The notes under the pieces: model-generated
The model's database searches: none
Seen by the model: the letters and a program-made list of their open reading frames with translations, nothing else
What the model was told of the DNA's origin: nothing
Shown: in pieces, positions 1 to 10,000 of the stretch
Numbering within the stretch: position 1 is the stretch's first letter
Layout: every line of letters begins with the position of its first letter
Program-made: the position numbers and the translations under genes
NCBI GenBank assembly: GCA_903858555.1
Contig: CAIOJG010000060.1
Location: 1-19,225 of the forward strand
Length of the DNA stretch: 19,225 bases
Direction: 5' to 3'
DNA from: Candidatus Magasanikiibacteriota bacterium
Lineage (GTDB): Bacteria > Patescibacteriota > Patescibacteriia > Magasanikbacterales > GWA2-37-8

Positions 1-1239
1 CGAACCGCCCATATTTTTAATTCCTTTAAGCATGCCGACGCCAGAATTTTTACCACTATGACCAGCCGTGCCCATCATACTTCCCCACTTTACCAAACCG
101 ACAGCATTCACAAAACCCAGATCATTTATCTTGTCCGTAGCACTCATAAAATGCAACGGATATCCCAGAGTTGCCGGCAAACGTAAATATTTTTTGGCGG
201 CTTCTACTAAACCAGGAAGTTTAGCGCCACCACCGGTAAATACCACACCGGCCGGCAACATTCCACTACGGCCAACCTTTCTAAGCTCAGCATCAATTTT
301 CATCATTATTTCTTCGACTCTCGCTTCGATAATTTCGCTTAAATATTTTCTTTTGATTGCTTCGTGTTCACCAGAACCAAGCTCATACAAATCGATTTCA
401 TCTTTCTTGGAAATGGTGTTGGCAAAACAATCACCGTATTCTATTTTTACTCTCTCGGCAACATCAATCGATGTACGCAAACCAATCGCGATATCATTGG
501 TAATATGTTCAGAACCAATTGGCAAAATTGCCGAATGCAAAATTTCACCTTCTTCAAAAACTGCCAAGCTAATAGTCGAACCGCCAAAATCTACCACGGC
601 CACGCCAATATCTTTCTGACGATTGGTAAGAGCCGCTTCTGAAGTTGCTAAAATTGACAGAACCAAATCTTCAATCTCTAAACCGGAACGATAGATCGCT
701 TTGGTCAAATTTTTAATTTGAGCGGAGGCGCCCAAAATAATTTGCGCGTCCACTTCCAACCTAATACCGGTCATGCCGACCGGATCTTTAATACCGGTTT
801 GACCATCAACACCAAATTTTTTAGGTAAAACGTGCAGTACTTCATAATTTAATGGCGTAGAGATAGCACGAGCAGCCTCTAGTGACCGATCAACATCGGA
901 TTCGGATATTTCGCTATCGGCTTTAGAAACCGCCACTACCCCTTTACTATTTTGAGAAATAATATGCAAACCGGAAACACCGGCCCAAACCGTATCAATC
1001 GGCATACCAACCATACGCTCTGTCTTTTCGAGACATGCAGAAACAGACGAAACCACGTCCTCAATACTACTAATAGCGCCTTTATGCATACCCTCAGCCG
1101 GAGTTTCAACGGCGCCCAAAATCTGAATCTCGGTTTGAAATTCATTTTGATCTTTATGAGCCACCTGACCCACAGCCATACGGATCATACTGGATCCGAT
1201 ATCCAACCCGGCAATTAAATTGTTTTTGCTTTTAGCCAT
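1..1239 (-). CDS. ftsA: Cell division protein FtsA (C-terminal end cut by window edge)
   Basis: FtsA is an actin-like ATPase that tethers FtsZ filaments to the membrane and recruits the divisome. The frame is open for 413 codons to the left edge. Actin-family signatures are in order: phosphate-1 GLDIGSSMIRMAVG at residues 11-24, an SHS2/1C-type region at roughly 85-170 (WAGVSGLHII), phosphate-2 VAVVDFGGSTISLAVF at 213-228, and the adenosine motif VFTGGGAKLPGL at 333-344. FtsA is usually about 400-420 residues, so only the extreme C terminus, normally the amphipathic membrane-binding helix, is probably missing; a Gly-rich linker is visible just before the cut. The start is the ATG 21 nt after the dgkA stop. 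No Shine-Dalgarno site precedes it. ftsZ would be expected beyond the left edge. The alternative, a related MreB/PilM-type protein, is less likely given the strong FtsA-type motifs. Confidence 0.93.
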   Translation of the reverse strand, partial: MAKSKNNLIAGLDIGSSMIRMAVGQVAHKDQNEFQTEIQILGAVETPAEGMHKGAISSIEDVVSSVSACLEKTERMVGMPIDTVWAGVSGLHIISQNSKGVVAVSKADSEISESDVDRSLEAARAISTPLNYEVLHVLPKKFGVDGQTGIKDPVGMTGIRLEVDAQIILGASAQIKNLTKAIYRSGLEIEDLVLSILATSEAALTNRQKDIGVAVVDFGGSTISLAVFEEGEILHSAILPIGSEHITNDIAIGLRTSIDVAERVKIEYGDCFANTISKKDEIDLYELGSGEHEAIKRKYLSEIIEARVEEIMMKIDAELRKVGRSGMLPAGVVFTGGGAKLPGLVEAAKKYLRLPATLGYPLHFMSATDKINDLGFVNAVGLVKWGSMMGTAGHSGKNSGVGMLKGIKNMGGS

Positions 1240-1252
1240 ATCAAGATATCTT

Positions 1253-1258
1253 ATTATA
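1253..1258 (-). promoter_or_regulatory. Possible -10 element upstream of ftsA
   Basis: A perfect TATAAT lies 13 nt upstream of the ftsA ATG in the 21-nt gap after dgkA. The hexamer 17 nt further upstream (TTTATC) matches the -35 consensus poorly. Between the TATAAT and the start codon is a 10-bp perfect palindrome, AAGATATCTT (1243-1252). This could be a weak internal promoter giving ftsA some independent expression, with a very short leader. In an AT-rich genome the match may be chance. Confidence 0.35.
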
Positions 1259-1260
1259 CC

Positions 1261-1626
1261 CTATTTTAGCAATCCGATAAAGTGGGGATAAAAAATAATC
1301 AAACCAATAATCAAAGATCCTAAAGAAGTAACCAATACCGCCGCGGCCATCACATCTTTAACTATCTCTACATAATGATGAAGACGCGGCTTTAACAGAT
1401 CGGCAAAATATTCCAACGCGGTATTAAGTAATTCCATGGTGAGTACCGCCACCACCAATAAAATTACCAAAATCACTTCCCAGCTTTTTAACGGAAAAAT
1501 CCAAGTCAAAAATAACACGGCCACCGAAGCTAAAATTTGCAAACGAAAATTTTGTTCACTTTTGAAAGTATATTTTAGACCACGCAAAGCGGCTTGCAAG
1601 CTTTTAAATAAATTTATCAGTGGCAT
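1261..1626 (-). CDS. dgkA: Diacylglycerol/undecaprenol kinase (DgkA family)
   Basis: This is a small integral-membrane lipid kinase. In Gram-positive-type cells the family phosphorylates undecaprenol, recycling the lipid carrier for peptidoglycan and surface glycans; in E. coli it acts on diacylglycerol. The 121-residue length is normal. Family signatures are SEQNFRLQ at 23-30, the catalytic ELLNTALE at 65-72 (Glu65, Asn68 and Glu72 match the conserved ExxNxxxE), and KDVMAAAVL at 90-98. Three hydrophobic segments are visible, at about 31-44, 50-68 and 92-112. The first 23 nt overlap the end of ybeY in another frame, which suggests coupled translation. The stop is TAG. The lipid substrate cannot be decided from sequence; undecaprenol is more likely in a lineage without a Gram-negative-type envelope. 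Confidence 0.92.
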   Translation of the reverse strand: MPLINLFKSLQAALRGLKYTFKSEQNFRLQILASVAVLFLTWIFPLKSWEVILVILLVVAVLTMELLNTALEYFADLLKPRLHHYVEIVKDVMAAAVLVTSLGSLIIGLIIFYPHFIGLLK

Positions 1627-2050
1627 AACCTAAAGTTTTTACCGCTCCTTCTTGTAGAGCAGACATTTTTTTAGCTTGATTTGGTTTGATATGGTCGTGT
1701 CCGGTCAAATGCAACAAGCCGTGAATTAACATCCGAGTCATTTCTGCCTGCGCAGTGGTTTTCCATTCTTTTGCTTGACGTTTTATTTGTGGGTAACAAA
1801 GATAAATTTGTCCCAGTAATGACGATTTTATTTTACCATCCTCTCCCCAGGCAAAAGATAAAACATCGGTCGGATATTTTTTACCGCGATATTGATAATT
1901 CATTTCCGTCATTTTTTTATCACCAATAAAATTTATTTCCACTGTGCCTTTTATTTTTTTTTCTTTCTTGGCAATAGTTGAAGCTATTTTTTGGAGTTCA
2001 CTTACCGTGTACGGCACTTTGATAGTAAAATTGCATTCTACTTTTATCAT
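1604..2050 (-). CDS. ybeY: Endoribonuclease YbeY (rRNA maturation factor)
   Basis: YbeY is a zinc-dependent single-strand endoribonuclease needed for 16S rRNA 3'-end maturation and ribosome quality control. The 148-residue product carries the diagnostic metal site HGLLHLTGHDH at 110-120 (zinc ligands His110, His114 and His120) and the conserved YRGKKYPTDVLSFAWG at 54-69. Length is typical of the family. The ATG starts one base after the stop of the upstream membrane-protein gene, with no Shine-Dalgarno site. The 3' end overlaps dgkA by 23 nt. The ybeY-dgkA pairing is common across bacteria, which supports both calls. Its presence in a transcript that begins with rpsU links it to 30S subunit biogenesis. 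Confidence 0.95.
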   Translation of the reverse strand: MIKVECNFTIKVPYTVSELQKIASTIAKKEKKIKGTVEINFIGDKKMTEMNYQYRGKKYPTDVLSFAWGEDGKIKSSLLGQIYLCYPQIKRQAKEWKTTAQAEMTRMLIHGLLHLTGHDHIKPNQAKKMSALQEGAVKTLGYATDKFI

Positions 2051-2051
2051 A

Positions 2052-3221
2052 TTATTGCACGGTGGAAGTAACCAAAGTTGATGTAGCCGACAAAATAGTT
2101 GACGTCGTCGATGATGATGATACTGTTGGATTGCTCATATTATTTTCTACAACCCGATCCGGGATAGCGCTAGCCTGACCGAATTGAAAACTTCTTGCCA
2201 TCATCACAGCTACAATTTTATAATTTACAATACTGGAATCTGTCGTATGATAAATTACAGCCACCATTTTGTCGTCTTTTGGAAAGAAATAAACCAAGCC
2301 GTCATTTCGTGCCCAACCATCTTCTTTAAAAACCGACGAGAATGAACTGTAGTCTGACAATCTTTCGTTTGGAGCGTTTATGCCAAACCAATCATTAAAA
2401 TTTTGATTTTTATCTTTGTCCATTATTCTAACTTCAACATTTTCTCCGCTCAAAGTACTAAATAACACATCTTTATAACTACTATCTACATTGCCTACCG
2501 CCCAACTTACCGGATAGTAAAGCTGATAAGCAAAGACAGGGTTTTTAAAAATCTTGATCAGCCCAGAATCAAGCAGCTTTAGAGGCTCTTTACCGGATGG
2601 ATTATACAAATAATAAACTTCGTGTCCATCTGTATAGCCATCTTTATCGGTATCGGCAATGGTCGGATCAGTTTTAAATATTTCTTCAGCCACATCGCTA
2701 ATACCATCTTTATCGGTATCAACACTTTCGGCTAGCAGAGAAGACGGAAAATCTATCCTTAATTCAGGATTAACCACCACCGGCGGTGGTACCACTACCT
2801 CGACTGTAGGAGTCGGTGTAGGCGGATTTTGATTAACGGGATTATTAACAGGAATATTTATTTTTGGTGGTGGAATTACTGTTGCCACTTTAACCGTTTT
2901 TTTATATTGCCAATAATAATACCCTCCCAAAGACACGCCTCCCAAAATTAAAAATGATACCGAAATTAAAACTAAAAATTTCCAATTCGCCAATAAATTT
3001 ATAGGATGGAGACGATTACCCGAACCAACAACTGTTTGTTTTTCGAAGTTTTTCTTTTCCACAGATGTCAAAACAACCGGAGATTTTGGTGCTAAATCTA
3101 CCTGTTTTTCTACTGCCTTAAACTTTACAACTGGGTTTGTCCCGGCATAAAAATCATCGGGAATTTTATCAATTTTAATATTAGGCAGTGTTTGTTTTTT
3201 GTCATCCTTTTTACCAAACAT
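2052..3221 (-). CDS. Single-pass membrane protein with TSP3-type calcium repeats and a C-terminal globular domain
   Basis: I do not recognise a named family for the whole protein (389 residues). Visible parts in order are: a Lys-rich cytosolic N-terminal region (1-80) containing the motif IPDDFYAG (20-27); one transmembrane helix at about 82-104; a Pro/Val-rich linker (117-151); and two TSP3-like calcium repeats at 168-210 with the pattern DTDKDGISD then DTDKDGYTD. A domain at about 221-348 contains YQLYYPVSW, which resembles PsbP/Mog1-like folds (tentative). The tail from 364 is Ser/Thr-rich. The positive-inside rule places the repeats outside the cell. It sits 3 nt from the smaller TSP3 protein upstream and 1 nt from ybeY downstream. 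A role as a calcium-stabilised envelope protein partnering the pilin-headed proteins is inference. Confidence 0.8.
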   Translation of the reverse strand: MFGKKDDKKQTLPNIKIDKIPDDFYAGTNPVVKFKAVEKQVDLAPKSPVVLTSVEKKNFEKQTVVGSGNRLHPINLLANWKFLVLISVSFLILGGVSLGGYYYWQYKKTVKVATVIPPPKINIPVNNPVNQNPPTPTPTVEVVVPPPVVVNPELRIDFPSSLLAESVDTDKDGISDVAEEIFKTDPTIADTDKDGYTDGHEVYYLYNPSGKEPLKLLDSGLIKIFKNPVFAYQLYYPVSWAVGNVDSSYKDVLFSTLSGENVEVRIMDKDKNQNFNDWFGINAPNERLSDYSSFSSVFKEDGWARNDGLVYFFPKDDKMVAVIYHTTDSSIVNYKIVAVMMARSFQFGQASAIPDRVVENNMSNPTVSSSSTTSTILSATSTLVTSTVQ

Positions 3222-3224
3222 AAT

Positions 3225-3986
3225 TTATTTTATTGTACTAGTAGTTGTGGAAGAAGCGGTTGACGTTGAAGTTTGAGAACTAAATAGTTTTCCAGGACCT
3301 AATGGATTGTAGCCGTGCTTTACTTCATCGCCATCTTTAAAACCATCACCATCGGTATCGGGATTAAGCGGGTTTGTTTTCCAAATCAAAACTTCATCAC
3401 CGTCAGACAAGCCGTCACCATCGGTGTCGGGATTATTTGGATCAGTTCCCAATTCTTTTTCACGCACATCATCTAGACCATCTTTATCACTATCAGCAGT
3501 CTGACCAAATAAAATTTTATCATTATTCATCCCATTGGTAACTTCGGCGGTAGTAGAGACAGGAGCTGTAACCACCGGTGCCACTTCTGTGACCGGTGTA
3601 TTCACTTCTGGTATTGGTTGCACAGCTGCGGTATTTGGAGTTTCTATTGGTAAAGCCAGAGTTTTAACCGGTGTTTTTATAAATTTATCATAAACATACC
3701 AACCACCGAAACCAACTCCACCTAAAACTATCGCAACCAAAACAAACATTAAAATCCTTCCGAGTATCGGCTGTTTCATTTCATAAAGATTTTGTTCGGC
3801 CAATGGACTCGGTGCGGCGGCCTGATCTTTTTTCTTTAATAATCCGGCATCTAAGGCATTTGGGACATTGGGTACTACGGCAACATCAGCACTGGTAGCA
3901 TCTTTTTCTACACCGGCAAACATGTCATCTGGCTCTACCGGTAAATTTGGCGGAGTATTTGGATGTGCAAGTTGATCGTCAAACAT
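3225..3986 (-). CDS. Single-pass membrane protein with three TSP3-type calcium repeats
   Basis: A 253-residue protein without a recognised specific function. It has an acidic/Pro-rich cytosolic N-terminal region with EPDDMFAG at 18-25, a transmembrane helix at about 77-98, and a Pro/Val/Thr-rich linker at about 108-150. Three consecutive TSP3-like repeats follow at 165-231, each with a DxDxDG core: DSDKDGLDD, DTDGDGLSD and DTDGDGFKD. The tail from about 236 is almost pure Ser/Thr. TSP3 repeats bind calcium through the Asp side chains in known structures. The architecture parallels the neighbour at 2052-3221 minus its C-terminal domain, so the two are likely paralogues. The start is the ATG 30 nt after the giant gene's stop; no Shine-Dalgarno site is present. 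Confidence 0.82.
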   Translation of the reverse strand: MFDDQLAHPNTPPNLPVEPDDMFAGVEKDATSADVAVVPNVPNALDAGLLKKKDQAAAPSPLAEQNLYEMKQPILGRILMFVLVAIVLGGVGFGGWYVYDKFIKTPVKTLALPIETPNTAAVQPIPEVNTPVTEVAPVVTAPVSTTAEVTNGMNNDKILFGQTADSDKDGLDDVREKELGTDPNNPDTDGDGLSDGDEVLIWKTNPLNPDTDGDGFKDGDEVKHGYNPLGPGKLFSSQTSTSTASSTTTSTIK

Positions 3987-4016
3987 ATTCTATATAGTTA
4001 AAACTTCTTAATATAC

Positions 4017-7000
4017 TTATAATAATGTTCCACTAATATTTATCTTTTTACATTCACTGGTGCAATACCAACAACCGGTGAAAAGACCAGGTTTACAGAC
4101 ATTGCCATTTTGATAAGGTGCGTGAGTGCTGTCACCAAGATCACAATCTTCACCGTCTTCGACAACGGCATTACCACATGCGGTTGGGGCAACATACGGG
4201 ACACTAACGACGTTATTCAATTGGCAGAAATTGTTGGTGTTCTGACTTAAATCATTTATCTCTCCTGGCGACAAGGCACGATTATACAGCTGTACATCAT
4301 CTATAGAACCTTGAAAAAAATTGTCGGCTCTTCCTATAAAAACCGGATAAGAACCTGTAGCGTTCAACATAGGATTTCCATTTGTAAAGGTACTGCCTAA
4401 TTGTATAGCTTTTTGTGTGGAAGCATCATAGTTGTAGAATTTACCATTACGAGAGGCATCCACTGTTACCGCCACAAAATTCCAAGTATCTATGGCAAAA
4501 ATACTACTAGTATTAGTTTGAGGAAGCGCCCAACCGTCACCTAAAATAGGTTTAGCTTCTAGGGCTAAGGATGAAAAATACAAATTTACTACTTCCCCAT
4601 TTTGAGTATATATATAAAAATTATAATTACGATCAAGAGTAGTAAAGGAAGCAGGATTACCTGAGTCAGAATTTTGTTTTGACAAAATTGCATGCCAACC
4701 ATCCGTTGTTGTCGAAGGAACTTTTACCCATGCGGAAATAGTAATTTCATTTAGATTAAAGATGTTGCTAAATTTTGCGCTTGAGGTTACTGTGAGATAT
4801 TGATTACCATTGAAATTTAACGCTTTACTTAGACTACCAAAACGATCTGTGGTCGTGGTCGGACAATTTCCAGTACAAGTGGCATACAACTCTCTATTAT
4901 CGTCAATTAAAGAAGAGCTTGCCACATTCGCTAAACCACTTACAGCTACATTACTTAAATCATTATATAAGAATACATCATTAAAATCATAAGCAACGAC
5001 TGCTGAATTATTTTCCCAGCGACAACTATCACCACACACTCTGTTGCCAGATTGACCATCTATGCTGCAACTATAATCTAGAGCCTTATCGCATTGCTCG
5101 CCAAATTCTGGCTGAACAACTCCATCTCCACAATATGGACCAGTTTTTTGACAATCAAAATTACAGGACTTTTGTTTATCAAGACTGTATCTATTTTTAT
5201 TTTGAGCCAGAGTGACACAATGTCCATTTGAAGAACCTACAACAGTTGATCCATAAACACCATTAAACGGATTATAAAACTGGTATAGATTGCAAGTTAA
5301 ATCATTAAAACAACCACTGCCATCATTTACACCGCCCACACACCAACCGGTAAACGTATTAATATCATAAAAATAAGGGGCATTAAAATTGTTGTTATTA
5401 TTAATATTAGCAGAAGCGATATCACAAACTTCGTAAGTGGAGGAAACCAATCCATCGCCACAATGAGACGCAAAAGACTGACAACCTAAATCACAGTGGT
5501 TATAAGAACCATTTTTCGCACCATCATCGCACTTTTCTCCCGGCTCAACAATTCCATTTCCACATTTTGATAAAATTTTACAGCTAGAAGTTGACGGGTT
5601 TGCCGGTTGCCACTGACATGACGGACCACAGACTTCCACCGGCATATAAGTATAGCCTGGATTTGAGCAAACATCGGTATGATATTTTTTAATCCCCGGA
5701 GGATCGCATTGCTCACCTAAATTTAAATTCACCTGTCCATCACCACATTTACCTTGACTCAAAGTACTGATTTCTTGATCTTGATTACAAATACCGTTAT
5801 TTGGGTTAGGATTTAACCATGATGTGAGATTAAACTTTGATTGATCGGAAGATGGTATAAAATAATCATAAAAATCAGGGTGCAAATTTTGAATATCCAA
5901 ACCAACATCTTCAAAACGAGATTTTACAACATAACTATTGCTGGAAGTAGAAACGATATAACGGTAAGCCAGAGAGTCGGTAGCACAGGCAAAACTAAAA
6001 CGTCTATCGGCCGTACTCCAACCAGTATCCGCAGCATGAATAACACATTTTTGCGAAGACGAAACACTCTGATCTCCACAATCGGAATCGGTGGTACAAA
6101 ATATATTGGTGGAAACTGAACAAGTACCGGCTACTCCCAATTGATTAATAGGATCAATCGGCAAAATCGGACCAAGAACATTACCTAATGTTGTCCATGA
6201 AGGCCAAGTACTGACAGACTGACCAGTCAAGAACGAACCTTCTTTCAAACTTGGATACGTGCTGTTATTATTTGAGAAATAATTAATCAAACTCTGATTG
6301 ATCGTGCTCAAATCTTTTATACGCTGATAATCACGTTTTAATTTATCGGTTTGGTCAGCACAAATTCCCAAACTTAAACATTCACTATCGCTAGCACATG
6401 TTTTCGCCGAATTATTTGAACAGGTGCTAACGTCAACATTGATTGTAGTACAGGTGTCATTTTTCAGCTGACATTGCGAACTGTCGGTACAAGATTTTAA
6501 CGGATTATCAGAACATGCAAAATTAGTAGTAGAATCTTTGGCAATACAGGTTGGACTCACAGTGCCAGCAGCATAATGTGCCACATAATTTGGACCAGTT
6601 GTAGGAAAACATTTTGCATCAAAATTATAATTGAAATTATTTGCCTGATCATAGAGTGCTTTTTGTTTGATCCAATTATCAAAATCATTATTATACGTCG
6701 GATCACCTTGCATCCTTGCATCTAAACAATCTTGAGTGGTAACACAAGCTACAATATTTGACTCGTTTATAACTATCGGCGTATCACCGGAAACAACTGA
6801 CGAAGTATTAATATACAACTCATCAACAGCCAGAGAAATTTTTGACGGATAACTATGAGGAGTGATTCCACAAAGTCCACTTGGTATGCTCTGCTCAACC
6901 GAACCAAGCGCAACGCCGGCTGGTTTGAAAAGATACTCTGTACCACTAGCGTAAATAGACAAACCATCCATCTGTTGGGCGCCGACATCTGGACAGTCGG

Positions 7001-10000
7001 TACTCTGAGTTGCTACTGTACATGACTGAGCGTAATTATTACTGCAAACATGCTCGACTGCCGCTTGACAAAAGGCATTATCAATAACAGGATTACAGTC
7101 TGTAGCTGGGTCAATACAATGCTTAGAACTGTCACCGGCACAAACACTTTGCGACACTTTAGCAGTAGTGCAAGTACCGGCGATTCGACAATCAAAATCC
7201 GAATTGCAAGACGTCTGACTAACCGAATTTGGTTTGTCTACAGCTGTGCCACAGTATCCAAAATTAGTCAGGTTCGCATTAAACGACATGTTCTGAATCA
7301 ATTCCTCAAAAACTTTTCTAGTCTCTGGCTGTGAATTTTTACTTAAACTGAAGAGATATATATTGCTAGATAAATTTCCAGTAGTAGAGGCGGTATCTTT
7401 TCCAACAAAATTTAAAGCATCCACATAAACATTATCACCATCACTAACAGCCTGGTATCCATCCAATGGACTTGACATGTCTTTAAAGTTGCTGGTATCA
7501 AATTTTTTATCATCAAGCCAAGCATAGACAGAGAGATGGTTTGGATTGTCAAAAACTTGAATTCCGACTGCGTCGTTATTTTTACCATTGGTAAAGAGGA
7601 AGCGTTTTAACGCTCCAGAGGCAATCGGAATGATTTGCGAAGAAACAGAAGTGTTGTAGGTGTCAGGGGTGAAGGTACAACTAGAAGTAACTGCGGCTGG
7701 CATATCAGGATCAGAAAACTTTATACAACCTAAAGCATCATAATTTCCGGGGGTGGCTCCGTTTACAGCGGTATCCCAAGTCTCAACAACCGGATTTGAA
7801 TTATAAGGGCTACAATCTGCGTTTGTATCACAATCTACAGCAAAACCAGAAGTATCAGCATAAATATAATATTTTAAAGCCTTGCTCCAAATTCCACAAA
7901 CACCGGTTTTGTTAGGGTAAGCTTTAAAGTTGTTTACACCGTTATTTACGGTAACATAACTACAGTCTGGGCTACTAGCACAAGTTCTGTTGGAATCATT
8001 AGCACAAGAACCAGTTCCTAGTAATAGAGTGGTCAAAGTAGAAGTAACTGTTGTAGTATTTGAAGATCCCAAAACATCACCGCTGACCTGCACCACCGGA
8101 CGCAAATATGGTAGGTCGTCAGCTTTACCGGTATCGCCATTATCAGCACAATAATAAGTTCTAAAATTGAAATAGCCACCTTTGTAAACCTCCGATGGTT
8201 GGATGGAGGAACCATCAAAAATACTGCTGGTAATATCAAAACCATCATTATTACCAACTTTATCTTCATATGGGAATATTCCTTTTGGTGGCCAAGGATT
8301 CTCGCACAAGAAAACAATCACGTGAGATTTACCGGTAGCAACTATACCGACTTGTGGAGGATTTTCATATAAATCAGCGGTAATATTAGCCGAAGCAAAG
8401 ACATCCAATTCACCATTACGATTTTTAGAAGTTATGGTAGCGGTATCAATACCACTGGTAGCAATTTCTACATATGGATTGACAGCCGGTCCCCAAAGAT
8501 ACTCCCAACTATAGCCAGCTACCGGCTGTATTTTCTGTGGCTGACCAGCGATAAAATCTTTTGTTTGACCAAAGGCTTTAAACTCCGCGGAAGAACTCGG
8601 ACTGGAAAAAAAGGCTTGATCAGGATTGATTGTTACAGTATCAATGGTACAAATATGATCACCGGTCTTAAACATCCATGATGGATTTTTACCGGATAAT
8701 TTTGCTATACTAACACCATTAATATTTTTAATATCATTTTTTAAAATCACTGTGTAGACCGTACTTTCGGCTAAAGGTTTACTTAAAGATAAAGTCACTT
8801 TAGAAGAACCGTCAGTATTAAAAAATACTTTTGGGGTACCAACGTCCAAGCCAGCGCACCAAACATAGCCACTCGCCGTTGCTTTGTCAGCAAAAATATT
8901 TTCAAAAAAGGCTACTAATTTTTGCCAAATTATTTCATACCAAGCTAGATTTTTATTATTACTAACAGCAACAAGTGTCGAAACATCTGTGGAACCAACA
9001 GGACAGCTATCCGGAGTATAACGTGCTAACAATAAATTTCCCGACAAAGTATCAACGTCAATTTTACTATCAAAATCTGCTTCGATATAAGTATTTATAC
9101 AGACATTTTCTTGCGTATTGGCAGTGCTGGTTGTGCCTGGATATACACCAATTAAATTTGGTCGCGCATAACAGCAAGAGTCATTTCCAACACCACTTCC
9201 AGGGTTAAAATCTTCACATTGCTGATCAGAAGCGAAACCGCACGGTACTTGATATTTACCAAAACCACCAACTTTATGAGTTGAAGTATTTGTTTCAGCG
9301 GTAATATCACTCTCTTGAACAGGTGGAACTCCGGTCGAAACAGCCCCGTTCCCCTCTCCAATCGCCAAAACCCATGGATCAGTAAACGGGTGACTAAACA
9401 ACATGCTCGGCTGTAACACTTCACAGTCTGGATCTTCACCAGTAGCAGCGTTTCCATCACCACAAACAGATGGATAATCTTGACCGTTTTTTGTATACAT
9501 TAAAGACGAACCTTGCCACAGACCATCATCACCACAACCGACGGAACCGGGAGTACATTGACCGCTGATTTTCAAACAACGATTATTACAATCAACTGGA
9601 AGAGTTGTAATACCTGGGCCATCACATCCAGGATCTTCATCCGGACTCAAGACACCATCACCACACTGACTATAGGACGACGCACAGAATTTTTTAATAT
9701 CACTATCACTGAAACCAGACGCCGAAGTAGAAGCTGAATTAGCACACCAAGCTGACGACAATCTAGTGCCTTGATGTAAACAATTTGCTGAGCACAAGAA
9801 AGAAGAAGTTGGACTACTCACCAAAGGACTAATTCCCAAATCACAATCTTCATCTAAACCAAGCAACCCATTACCACAAACAGAAGCATTCAAATCTTTA
9901 CTATCAGTGACTGGCTGTGAACCGGCTTTTTTATATTTTGGATAAAATAAACAATTGAGCTGACAACCATTTGACGCAGTAGAAGAAACCGGAGAATCAC

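Noticed and set aside
68..619. Long open frame on the + strand (183 codons)
   Set aside because: It lies opposite ftsA, whose actin-family motifs are unmistakable; the + frame has no recognisable motif and looks like a codon-bias shadow.
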